This document shows, one piece after another, positions 34,614 to 42,924 of a stretch of DNA of 64,000 nucleotides; the first letter of the stretch is position 1; each line of letters opens with the position of its first letter. The stretch comes from Catellatospora sp. KI3 (GTDB lineage: Bacteria > Actinomycetota > Actinomycetes > Mycobacteriales > Micromonosporaceae), in the NCBI RefSeq assembly GCF_029948125.1, contig NZ_JASAMB010000013.1:161979-225978 (forward strand). The letters are read 5' to 3'. The translations under genes and the position numbers were made by a program. The notes below the pieces were generated by a model that saw nothing but the letters and a program-made list of their open reading frames with translations, ran no database searches and was not told where the DNA came from.

Positions 34614-35959
34614 GGCACCACCGGGTCGAGGGCCGCGTCGAGCACCGTCGACTCCATCAGCTCCAGCAGCCGTACCGCGTCGGCCCGCGGCAGGTAGTTG
34701 GTGTCGACCTGGATGAGCGCGTCCACGGCGGTCGGATGCGGATTGACGTGGATCATGAACATCTGGTGCAGGCCCTCGACCTCCTTCCAGACGGTCCGGG
34801 TGTCGGCCAGCGCATCGCTGATCCCGGCCCGGGTCGGCACGTCGGCGATCGGGCCCTCGTCGCCCCGGCGGTCGTTGAACATGCAGCGCAGGTCGATGGA
34901 GGTGCCCCGGTCGGCGGCGACGGCGGCCACCACCTCGTCGCCCTCGAACGGCGAGTAGTAGGCGTGCTTCTGCGCGGTGAGCAGGCGCCGGCGGGCCGAG
35001 CGGACCAGCTCCGCGAAGTCGGCGCCCACCTCGATCGTGCACAGCCCCAGCTGCGCCATCGGCCCGGCCGCGTTGCCCAGGCCCGGACGGAACCGGTTGT
35101 TGACCGTGATCGTGGTGGCCACCTGGCCGACGCCGGTCGTCGCGGACAGAGCGCGGGCGAACGCGGCGTACAGCACGGCGCCGGTGTTGGTGCCCAGTCG
35201 CGCGGCCACGGCCCGCAGGGCCAGGTGCAGGCCGGGGGAGGTGTACTCCGCCTGCCAGAAGCGCCCCGGGTAGCGGTCGGTGTGGTGGCGGAACACCGCG
35301 GCCGGGAACATCGTCGGCGGGATCGCCCGCAGCTGCTGCTCCCAGTAGCGCAGCGCGGCCTCGTTCTGCCGCCGCCCCGACGGCGTCTGCTGCAGCCGCG
35401 CCTGCTCCAGCGGCTGGATGCCCGGCGGCCGGGGCGGTTCGCCGGTCACCGGGTCGCGGTCGCGCAGGTCCTCGAACATCGCCAGCGCGCTGGTGGGGTC
35501 GGCGACGTGGTGCGCCAGTGCCACCACGGCATGGGTGAGCGCGCCCTGGTGGCGCACCAGCGCCCACCGCATCGGCCACTCGCGCTCGTAGTCGAAGTTC
35601 ACCGCGGTGTACCGCTCGCCGACCTCCGCCGCGACCCGCGCCGGATCGGCGCCGTCGGCGTCGTAGACCTCGATCACGGCGGTGCCCGAGGTCGGCACCA
35701 GCTGGGTCGCCCGGCCGTCGGCGTCGAAGCGCAGCAGGGTCCGCATCGTCTCGTACCGGCTGAGGTAGAAGCCGTACTCGGCGGTGAACTGCGCGATCTG
35801 GGCGCCGGGCGCCAGTTCCCGGACGGCGGTCATGGTCAGCGACACCCCCGAGTCGACCATGCCCTTCCACACCGACTGCTGACCCCAGCTCAGCTCGCCG
35901 TTGCCGCCGCTGTCGCCGCTGAACGGCACGACGACGTGCTCGGCCACCTTGATGTCCAT
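34610..35959 (-). CDS. stand-alone condensation-like protein 1
   Basis: 449 aa, a single condensation-domain fold. C1-like ELSWGQQSVW near 22-31 and AHHVADPT at 149-156: both histidines (150, 151) are present, but the Asp-Gly that should follow three residues on reads Pro-Thr, with an Asp one place early. Later segments TTITVNNRFRPGLG and MFNDRRGDEG are conserved with the neighbour. It closely resembles the next protein along its whole length, so the pair arose by tandem duplication. It may form an ester or amide between carrier-bound units, or be structural. Start taken at 35959 by homology with the paralogue; an ATG at 35974 is also possible. Confidence 0.82.
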   Translation of the reverse strand: MDIKVAEHVVVPFSGDSGGNGELSWGQQSVWKGMVDSGVSLTMTAVRELAPGAQIAQFTAEYGFYLSRYETMRTLLRFDADGRATQLVPTSGTAVIEVYDADGADPARVAAEVGERYTAVNFDYEREWPMRWALVRHQGALTHAVVALAHHVADPTSALAMFEDLRDRDPVTGEPPRPPGIQPLEQARLQQTPSGRRQNEAALRYWEQQLRAIPPTMFPAAVFRHHTDRYPGRFWQAEYTSPGLHLALRAVAARLGTNTGAVLYAAFARALSATTGVGQVATTITVNNRFRPGLGNAAGPMAQLGLCTIEVGADFAELVRSARRRLLTAQKHAYYSPFEGDEVVAAVAADRGTSIDLRCMFNDRRGDEGPIADVPTRAGISDALADTRTVWKEVEGLHQMFMIHVNPHPTAVDALIQVDTNYLPRADAVRLLELMESTVLDAALDPVVP

Positions 35960-35985
35960 CCGCTGCGACTCCATTCGCTGTGACC

Positions 35986-37332
35986 TCACTGTCCGCGCGC
36001 GGCGTCGACCGGGCGGGCCGCGGCGAGCACGAGCTGTTCCATCCGTTCCAGCAGCGCCGTGACGTCGGCGCGGTTCAGGCAGGCCGTGTCGACCTGCACC
36101 TGCACGGTCAGCGCCGCGGCCGAGGCGTTGGCGTGGAAGATCAGGTGGTGGTGCAGGTCGTCGACGTGCTGCCAGACCAGGGTCGACTCCGCCGCCGGGC
36201 CCGGTTCGCCGGTCGGGGCGGGTGCGGGTTCGTCCGGGCCGCGGCGGTCGTTGTACAGGCAGCGCACGTCCAGCTCGGCGCCGCGCTCCGCCCCGATCCG
36301 CGCCACCAGCGCGTCGACCTCGTCCTGCTGGTAGTAGCCGTACTTCTGGGCGGCGAGCAGGCGCCCCCGGGCCCGGCGCACCAGGTCCTCGAAGGGCAGG
36401 TCGCCCGGGTCGAGCACGCACAGCCCGTGCTGGATCAGGTGCCCGGCCGCGTTGGCGAAGCCGGGCCGGAACCGGTTGTTCACGGTGATCATCACCGCGA
36501 CCGGGGCTACCCCGGTGACCTGCGACAGCGCGGCGGCGAACGCGGCGAACAGGACCGGCTGGGTGGACACGTCGAGCCGGGCGGCGGCGGCGCGCAGCGC
36601 CGGTGCCATCGCGGGTGAGGTGAACTCGACGTACCAGTAGCGGCCCTGCCGGGGCGGGGCGGTGCCGGCGTACGCGGGGAACACGGTCGGCGGCACGAGC
36701 CGCAGCTGCTGCTCCCAGTAGCGCAGCGAGGCGGCGTGCTGCCGCTGCCCGGCGGGCGAGGCCTGCAGCCTGGCCTGGGCCAGCGGCGGCAGTCCGGGCG
36801 GGCGGCCGGGCAGGCCGGTGGCGGGGTCGCGGTCGCGCAGGTCCTCGAACATGGCCAGGGCTGCGTCGCCGTCGGCGGCGTGGTGCGCGATGGCCAGCAC
36901 AGCATGGGTGAGCGCGCCGTCGCGGCGCACCAGCGCCATGCGGATCGGCCATTCGCGCTCGTAGTCGAACTTGGCGAAGATGAACCGCTGCTTGAGTTCG
37001 GCCGCCACCGCCGCCGGGTCGTGCCCGCCGGTGTCGTAGACCTCGATCTCCGCAGTGCCGCTGCTGTGCACCACCTGCAGCGGGGTGCCGTCCGCGGTGA
37101 ACCGCAGCAGGGTGCGCATCGCCTGGTAGCGGTCCAGGTAGAAGCCGTACTCCGCGACGAACTCGGCGGTGTCGGCGCCGGGCGCCAGGTCGCGCACCGC
37201 GACCAGCGACAGCGAGTTGTCCGCCCACACCATCTGCTGCCACATGGACTGCTGGGTCCAGGTCAGCGGGCCCTCGCCCGCGCCCTCGCCCGCGAACGGC
37301 ACCGCGATCCGCTCCGCCACGGTCAGGTCCAT
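35986..37332 (-). CDS. stand-alone condensation-like protein 2
   Basis: 448 aa, paralogue of the preceding entry. C1-like PLTWTQQSMW near 22-31; IAHHAADGDAA with His150 and His151, and Asp154-Gly155, that is HHxxDG with one spacer residue fewer than the HHxxxDG consensus. TVNNRFRPGFANAAG and YNDRRGPDEP repeat the motifs of its twin. ATG 37332 lies 1 nt past the glycosyltransferase stop with GGAG upstream. Together the two proteins are homologous to the C domain of the NRPS in block 1, which begins with the same LTWGQ-type motif. Confidence 0.82.
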   Translation of the reverse strand: MDLTVAERIAVPFAGEGAGEGPLTWTQQSMWQQMVWADNSLSLVAVRDLAPGADTAEFVAEYGFYLDRYQAMRTLLRFTADGTPLQVVHSSGTAEIEVYDTGGHDPAAVAAELKQRFIFAKFDYEREWPIRMALVRRDGALTHAVLAIAHHAADGDAALAMFEDLRDRDPATGLPGRPPGLPPLAQARLQASPAGQRQHAASLRYWEQQLRLVPPTVFPAYAGTAPPRQGRYWYVEFTSPAMAPALRAAAARLDVSTQPVLFAAFAAALSQVTGVAPVAVMITVNNRFRPGFANAAGHLIQHGLCVLDPGDLPFEDLVRRARGRLLAAQKYGYYQQDEVDALVARIGAERGAELDVRCLYNDRRGPDEPAPAPTGEPGPAAESTLVWQHVDDLHHHLIFHANASAAALTVQVQVDTACLNRADVTALLERMEQLVLAAARPVDAARGQ

Positions 37333-37333
37333 C

Positions 37334-38491
37334 TCAGCACTCCGCCCCGGCGAGCGCGGCCAGGTGGTCGGCGGCGGCAGCCGCGCCGCCCGCCTGGCGG
37401 AACGACTCCTGGACCCGCCCGGCGGCGTCCCGGCAGGCCGGGTCGTCGAGCACGGTCAGCAGGGCCGCGCGCAGCTGCGCCGGGGTGGCGCGGTCGAAGC
37501 GCACCCGCACCCCCGCGCCCGCGGCCACCACCTGGTCGGCGTTGATGGGCTGGTCGCTGGTGATCGGCGCGATCACCAGCGGCACGCCGTGGGCCAGCGC
37601 CTCGCAGACCGTGTTCAGCCCGCCGTGGGTCACCACGGCGTGCAGGTGCGGCATCAGCCGCAGCATCGGCACCCGCGGGCGTACCAGCACGTCCGGCGAG
37701 TCCGACGCCGCCTCCGGCTGGTCGGGTGCCAGCAGGACGACCTGGAGCCGGTCGCGCAGTGGCGCCACCGCCGCCAGCACCCGCGCGTGGAACCCGTCGG
37801 CGGTGCCCAGCGCCAGCGTGCCCGCTGTGACCAGCAGCCGCTGCCGGTCCGGGTCCAGCCACTCCCACGGGAAGTCCGCGTCGGACGGCCGCTCGGCCAG
37901 GGCGGGCCCGACCAGCGCCACCTCCCGCGCCACGTCCGCGCCGGCCAGCGCCGCACCGCTGAAGGCGATCACCGTGTACGGCGAGAACCGCAGGTCGTGC
38001 GGCGGTTCACCGGGCAGCCCCGCCCCGGTCCACAGCGACCCGAGCAGCCCCCGGATCCACGCCTCGACCTTCGGCAGGCCCGCGTACGGCCGGGCGATCT
38101 CCATCGACGTCGGGGCCAGGGTGGCCCAGCGCACCCCGGCCCGGTGCGCGGCCAGCGCCCCGGCGACGGCGTGCTGGTCCACGGCCATGGCGTCGGGTGC
38201 GAACTCCTCGACCGCCCGCTGCACCGCGGGCAGGGTGAAGCGGGTGTGCGGGACGATGTAGCCCTTCCAGCGCGACTTCGTCGCCGTCATGCCCCGGTCG
38301 CGCAGCTCGCCGCGGTAGAGCGGCAGCCCGGTCGGGTAGATCCGGGCCTGCTCGCCCAGCAGCGGCCGCAGCACCGTCTCCACCCCCGCCCAGGCCACGT
38401 CGTGGCCGCGGCGGGTCAGCTCCTGCGCGACCGCGGCGATCGGGTACAGGTGCCCGGCCAGGGGCAGGGAGTGGAACAGGAACCGGCTCAC
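37334..38491 (-). CDS. glycosyltransferase, GT1/MGT type
   Basis: 385 aa. GT-B fold: N-terminal FHSLPLAGHLYPIAAVA (acceptor-side GHxxP motif) and C-terminal donor site VVTHGGLNTVCEALAHGVPLV followed by DQPINADQV. This is the family of antibiotic macroside and polyketide glycosyltransferases that use NDP-sugars. No sugar biosynthesis genes are in the window, so the donor must be a common or distantly encoded sugar. GTG start overlaps the methyltransferase stop. Confidence 0.87.
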   Translation of the reverse strand: MSRFLFHSLPLAGHLYPIAAVAQELTRRGHDVAWAGVETVLRPLLGEQARIYPTGLPLYRGELRDRGMTATKSRWKGYIVPHTRFTLPAVQRAVEEFAPDAMAVDQHAVAGALAAHRAGVRWATLAPTSMEIARPYAGLPKVEAWIRGLLGSLWTGAGLPGEPPHDLRFSPYTVIAFSGAALAGADVAREVALVGPALAERPSDADFPWEWLDPDRQRLLVTAGTLALGTADGFHARVLAAVAPLRDRLQVVLLAPDQPEAASDSPDVLVRPRVPMLRLMPHLHAVVTHGGLNTVCEALAHGVPLVIAPITSDQPINADQVVAAGAGVRVRFDRATPAQLRAALLTVLDDPACRDAAGRVQESFRQAGGAAAAADHLAALAGAEC

Positions 38492-39366
38492 GGTTTTCTG
38501 GCGGCGACGGCCGCGTAGAACATGACGCCCTCGTCGTACGCCCGCTTCATCAGCGGGATGGCGTAGAAGAAGCGCAGCGCGGCGACGCCCTTGCGGCGGG
38601 CCAGGTCGCGCAGGAACGAGTGGTCGTGCAGGTCCAGCCGCTCGACCCCGGCGAACTCCGGGTCCCAGGTGTTGCGGACGAAGGGCGTCCAGTCCTGGAC
38701 CCGCACGTCGGCGAAGCCCGCCTCGCGGCACCACCGGTCGTACGACCCGAACGGCGGCAGGCTCGGGATGGCCTGGCGTTCGTAGATCTCGTTCAGCAGC
38801 TGTTCGGCGTCGGAGTCGAGTTCCCCGTCGCGCACGCACCAGGTGCTGATCGCCAGCACGCCGCCGGGGCGCAGCACGCGCAGCGCCTCGGCTAGGAACG
38901 CGGTCCGGTCGGGCATGTGCTCCAGGCTCTCCAGCGCCCATACGACGTCGAAGCTCGCGTCGGGGTAGTCGGTGCGCACCGCGTCCTGCTGCCGGAAGCT
39001 CACCAGGTCGGCCAGGCCAGCCTCGCGGGCGCGGTCGGTGGCGCGCACGACCTGCTGGGAGCTGAGCGTGATGCCCTCCACCCGGCAGTCCAGCTGCCGG
39101 GCCAGGTACAGCGCCGGGCCGCCGATGCCGCAGCCGGCGTCGAGCAGCCGGGCGCCGCGCGGGACGGCGGCGAAGGCGGCCAGCTCGGTGACCGTGCGGT
39201 CGGAGGCGGCGTGCCGGTCGGGGCCGTCGGTGGCGGGGCTCTCACCCGGGGCCCAGTAGCCGTGGTGGACGTGCTCGCCCCACAGGCCTTCGTACAGGTC
39301 GATCGTACTGTCGTAGTACTGCTCGACCGCTTTGTTCAGGTCTTCAGCCAGTTGTCCGGCACTCAC
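38488..39366 (-). CDS. SAM-dependent methyltransferase
   Basis: 292 aa. Class I fold with motif I LDAGCGIGGPALYLA near 77, acidic GITLSSQQV, and post-I/II DVVWALESLEHM and LRPGGVLAIST. The upstream YEGLWGEHVHHGYW is typical of small-molecule C- or O-methyltransferases of the gamma-tocopherol / cyclopropane-synthase-like group. GTG 39366 chosen because AGGAG lies 8 nt upstream; earlier codons lack one. First gene of the seven-gene minus-strand operon, reading out of the region that holds the operator at 39505. Confidence 0.86.
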   Translation of the reverse strand: MSAGQLAEDLNKAVEQYYDSTIDLYEGLWGEHVHHGYWAPGESPATDGPDRHAASDRTVTELAAFAAVPRGARLLDAGCGIGGPALYLARQLDCRVEGITLSSQQVVRATDRAREAGLADLVSFRQQDAVRTDYPDASFDVVWALESLEHMPDRTAFLAEALRVLRPGGVLAISTWCVRDGELDSDAEQLLNEIYERQAIPSLPPFGSYDRWCREAGFADVRVQDWTPFVRNTWDPEFAGVERLDLHDHSFLRDLARRKGVAALRFFYAIPLMKRAYDEGVMFYAAVAARKP

Positions 39367-39502
39367 GCGAAAGCTCCTGACCATCCACATTGGTCCGTTG
39401 GTGCGTCGGGCCACGTTACGTCAGCAAACTTAGGCTGGACAATCAACAAACTACCCGAGGCGGCGACAGCCGAGTGGTTCGAATAAATACATCGATGAGT
39501 CA

Positions 39503-39531
39503 TTGTGGGAGCGATCCCACGTTGCTAATGT
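39503..39531 (+). promoter_or_regulatory. promoter with LacI/CebR-like operator (copy 3)
   Basis: TTGTGG (39503-39508), 17-bp spacer, TAATGT (39526-39531) makes a credible sigma-70 promoter for the AMP-ligase operon. The palindrome GTGGGAGCGATCCCAC (39505-39520; 7 of 8 pairs match) occupies the -35 and spacer, the classical place for a repressor. The same region serves the divergent methyltransferase operon. Confidence 0.65.
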
Positions 39532-39569
39532 CCGGCCGACGCCGAGGCCTGACCTAGGAGAATCCGCTG

Positions 39570-41198
39570 TTGGCTACCAAGAACATCCGCGCCGCGCTCG
39601 TGGCCGATCCCGACCTCGGCGCCGGCAACGTCCTGGCGAAGCTGATCGAGCACGGGGCCGACCTGGACGGGCCCGGCCTGACCTTCGACGTGGACGTCGA
39701 CGGCCGTCCCGCGTGGCAGGACCTCACCCTCGGCGGACTGCACGAGCGGGTCCTGGCCCGGGCCGCCTGGCTGCACCGCCGCGGCGTCAGACCCCGCGAC
39801 CTGGTCGCCGTGCACGTCAGCTCCTCGGCCGACCTGTTCCTCAGCTTCCTGGCCCTGAGCTGGCTCGGCGCGACCCCCGCGTTCCTGAACCCGCACGTGC
39901 CGCCCGACATCGCCGCCGAGTACCTGCGCCGCCTGCGCTGCACCGGCGTGCTGCTGGACGCGGCGCACCTGCGGGCGCTGGCCGGGCACGACCTCGGCGC
40001 CCCGATCCTGGGCGACGTCGCCGAGACCGGCCTGGCCGACCCGGCGGGGGCACCAGCGGCGTACCGGCACCACCCGAACGATCCGATCGCGGTCACCCAC
40101 TCCTCGGGCACCACCCGGATGCCGACCGCGGTCGTGCACTCGCACAGCACCCTGTTCGCCGCGACCCGCCGGATCCGGCTGTCGGTCCCGGTCGCCCAGG
40201 GCACCCAGCGCGTGCTGTCGGCGCTGCCCGCCGCGCACGCGGCCGGGATCGGCGCCATCAACCAGGCCCTGTGCAACCGGGCCGAGCTGCTCTGGCTGTC
40301 GCGCCAGGACCAGGGCGAGGTGGTGCTCGACGCGATCGAGCGGTGGCGCCCGCACGGCGTGTTCGGGTTCGCGGTCACCTGGTCGGAGCTGGCCCGGTTC
40401 GACCTCAGCCGATACCGGCTGGACTCGGTGTCGCTGTGGTTCAACACCGGCGACTGCGCGCACGAACCGCACATCCGGCGCCTGGTCGCGGTCGGCAGCC
40501 GCGAGGTCGTCACCCGCGCCGGCGTCACCCGGGTGCCCGGGTCGAGCTTCATCGACGGCCTCGGCTCCACCGAGATGGGGCACTCGGCCTTCTACATCAC
40601 CCACCGCGCCGACACCGACCGCTACGGCCGCTGCGTCGGCAAACCGCACATCTTCGCCGACGTGGCGCTGCTCGACCCGGAGACCGGCGCGCAGGTGCCC
40701 GTCGGCGAGGTCGGCCACCTGGGGCTGACGTCGCCGACCATCGCGGTGGGCTACTGGAACAACCACGCCGAGTGGTACCGGCAGTGGAGCGGCGGCCGCT
40801 ACCTCACCGGCGACCTCATGTACCGCGACGCCGACGGCTACTACTACCACGTGGACCGGGCGGTCGACGCGGTCGACCTCGGCGGCGGGCAGCGGCTCTA
40901 CACCGCCATGTCGGAGGAGCGGGTGCTGGCGGCCTGCCCCGAGGTCCGCGACGCCACCGTCGTCGCGGTGGCCACCGCCGGGCAGGTCGTCACCGACGTG
41001 CTGCTGCAGCTGCACACCGGTGCCGGCGACACGGTCGACCTCACCGAACGGGTGCGCGCCGCGCTGCCCGAAGCCGTCGCCGCCACCCTGCGCAAGGTCA
41101 TCGTGGTGGCCGACGAGGAGATCATCTTCGGGCCGACCGGCAAGGTGCGCAAGTTCTTGATGCGCCAGCGCCACCTGGCCGAACTGGGGGCGGCATGA
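39570..41198 (+). CDS. AMP-dependent acyl ligase / acyl-ACP synthetase
   Basis: 542 aa, ANL superfamily. A3 THSSGTTRMPTAVVHSH near 172, an aromatic-rich core, A5-like GLGSTEMGHS, A7 YLTGDLMYRD, and Lys in GPTGKVRKFL near the end for the second half-reaction. It activates a carboxylic acid as an acyl-adenylate and loads it on CoA or one of the ACPs here. TTG start with TAGGAG 9 nt upstream. Its stop overlaps the downstream methyltransferase start. Confidence 0.87.
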   Translation: MATKNIRAALVADPDLGAGNVLAKLIEHGADLDGPGLTFDVDVDGRPAWQDLTLGGLHERVLARAAWLHRRGVRPRDLVAVHVSSSADLFLSFLALSWLGATPAFLNPHVPPDIAAEYLRRLRCTGVLLDAAHLRALAGHDLGAPILGDVAETGLADPAGAPAAYRHHPNDPIAVTHSSGTTRMPTAVVHSHSTLFAATRRIRLSVPVAQGTQRVLSALPAAHAAGIGAINQALCNRAELLWLSRQDQGEVVLDAIERWRPHGVFGFAVTWSELARFDLSRYRLDSVSLWFNTGDCAHEPHIRRLVAVGSREVVTRAGVTRVPGSSFIDGLGSTEMGHSAFYITHRADTDRYGRCVGKPHIFADVALLDPETGAQVPVGEVGHLGLTSPTIAVGYWNNHAEWYRQWSGGRYLTGDLMYRDADGYYYHVDRAVDAVDLGGGQRLYTAMSEERVLAACPEVRDATVVAVATAGQVVTDVLLQLHTGAGDTVDLTERVRAALPEAVAATLRKVIVVADEEIIFGPTGKVRKFLMRQRHLAELGAA

Positions 41199-41959
41199 GC
41201 GCCGGCTGGGACTGGGAGGACCCGGCCCGGGTCGAGGCGCTCACCGACGAGTTCATGCTGGGCCGCATCGCCGTGGCGAAGCTGGAGGTGGTGGCCTCGG
41301 GGCCGGTCTTCGGCCGGGAGCGGCTCGCCGAACTCGGCATCACCGGCATCGAGTTCGCGGCGCTGAAGACCCTGCACCCCACCGGCCTGGGCACCGACCT
41401 CACCGGACTGCGCTGCGGTGACGCCACCACCCGGCGGCAGGAGCTGTACCGTGTCGACGGCGAGTGCTGGTTCACCGAACTCGACATCTGCGAGCCGCTG
41501 CCGTTCGAGGACTCCTGCGTCGAGTGGGTCTACGCCGAGCACCTGATCGAGCACGTGTCGATGACCGCCGCGATCGGCTGGCTGGCCGAGGTGCGCCGGA
41601 TCCTGGCCCCGGGCGGCGTGCTCCGCCTGACCACCCCGGACCTGCGCAAGTACGCCGAGAGCTACCTGCGCGGGGACGGCTTCTTCGCCAAGCACCGCGG
41701 CCGCATGGCCAAGGCGCTCGGCGGGGTCGCGCCACCGATGCCCGCCCGCGGCGCGTTCATGTTCAACCAGCTGTTCTACCTGTACGGCCACCGCTGGATC
41801 TACGACCTGGACGAGCTGACCGAGGCGCTGACCCGGGCCGGGTTCGACCCGGCCGCGATCCGCGTGTGCGGCTTCCGCACCGGGGCACGGCCGGACGTCG
41901 CGCTGCTCGACCAGATGATCCGCAACGACGAGACGCTCTACGTCGAGATCGACGTCTGA
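41195..41959 (+). CDS. SAM-dependent methyltransferase-like protein
   Basis: 254 aa. The core of a class I methyltransferase is present but the glycine-rich motif I is absent: instead of ExGxGxG the fold starts around FAALKTLHPTGLGTDL, while later elements VYAEHLIEHV, LAPGGVLRLTTPDL and a C-terminal FRTG are clear. This is the pattern of the sugar/NDP-linked or PhnE-like group of putative methyltransferases. Activity is uncertain; coupling by a 4-nt overlap to the AMP ligase ties it to block 2. Confidence 0.75.
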   Translation: MSAGWDWEDPARVEALTDEFMLGRIAVAKLEVVASGPVFGRERLAELGITGIEFAALKTLHPTGLGTDLTGLRCGDATTRRQELYRVDGECWFTELDICEPLPFEDSCVEWVYAEHLIEHVSMTAAIGWLAEVRRILAPGGVLRLTTPDLRKYAESYLRGDGFFAKHRGRMAKALGGVAPPMPARGAFMFNQLFYLYGHRWIYDLDELTEALTRAGFDPAAIRVCGFRTGARPDVALLDQMIRNDETLYVEIDV

Positions 41960-42924
41960 GCCCGGACCACCTGGCGGACCACGGCGGCGAGCTGCTCGCG
42001 GCTCGGCTGCAGCGCCACGTCCAGCTCCGGGTTGCAGCCGACCACCGCGCCGTCGGGACGGGTGATCCGTCTCGGCGGCGCGACCAGCCGCATCTCCTCC
42101 GCGGCCGTGGCCATGATCTCGGCGGCCACCCCGCAGGAGCGGTTCGCGTCGTCGACGACCACCAGCCGGCCGGTCCGCGACAGCGACTCCGCCAGCGCGG
42201 CCCAGTCGAACGGGTACAGCGAGCGCGGGTCGAACACCTCGATCGACACCTCGCCGGCCAGCGTCTCGGCCACGGCCAGCGCGTCGTACACGTGGTGGCC
42301 GATCGCCACCACGGTCACGTCGGTCCCGGGCCGGTGGATGCGGGCCGACCCCAGCGGCACCGGCACCAGGTCCTCGTAGTCCACGTCCTCGCGCACGTCC
42401 AGCGCGATGCGCGGGGCGATGAACACGACCGGGTCGTCGTCGCGGATCGCGGTCAGCAGCAGCCCGTACGCGTCGGTGGGGGTGGCGGGCATGACCGTCT
42501 TCACCCCGGAGTGGACGAACAGCCCGTGCGGCTGGTCGGAGTGCTGCCCGCCCCATCCGGGCCGCCACCCGGCGCTGGACACCAGGTAGGTGACCGGCAC
42601 CCGGGCCTGCCCGCCGCTCATCACCGAGAACTTGTGCGCCTGGTTGGCCACCTGCTCCAGCACCAGCTGCAGGAGGAACGGGATCGCGAACTCGACCACC
42701 GGCCGCCGCCCGGCCAGCGCCGCACCCGTGGCGACGTTGGCGACGGCCTGCTCCGACAGCGGCGTCTCGACGATGCGGTCCGGGCCGAACCGGTCCAGCA
42801 GCCCGGCCGTCACGAAGGTGATCGCGTGGTTGACGTCCTCGCCCAGCACGAACACCGACTCGTCGCGGGCCATCTCGTCGCCGAGCGCCCGGTTGAGCGC
42901 CTTCAGGTAGGACAGCTTCGGCAT
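41938..42924 (-). CDS. E1 beta subunit, thiamine-dependent 2-oxoacid dehydrogenase
   Basis: 328 aa. Standard E1 beta: NRALGDEMARDESVFVLGEDV at the N-terminus (shown in part), ETPLSEQAVANVATGAAL, GGQHSDQPHGLF and FDPRSLYPFD. With E1 alpha (start overlapping by 1 nt) it forms the decarboxylating component for pyruvate or branched-chain 2-oxoacids. No E2 or E3 gene is in the window, so the acetyl/acyl unit may go directly to an ACP or use E2 elsewhere. The last codons overlap the converging methyltransferase gene by 22 nt. Confidence 0.88.
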   Translation of the reverse strand: MPKLSYLKALNRALGDEMARDESVFVLGEDVNHAITFVTAGLLDRFGPDRIVETPLSEQAVANVATGAALAGRRPVVEFAIPFLLQLVLEQVANQAHKFSVMSGGQARVPVTYLVSSAGWRPGWGGQHSDQPHGLFVHSGVKTVMPATPTDAYGLLLTAIRDDDPVVFIAPRIALDVREDVDYEDLVPVPLGSARIHRPGTDVTVVAIGHHVYDALAVAETLAGEVSIEVFDPRSLYPFDWAALAESLSRTGRLVVVDDANRSCGVAAEIMATAAEEMRLVAPPRRITRPDGAVVGCNPELDVALQPSREQLAAVVRQVVRAQTSIST

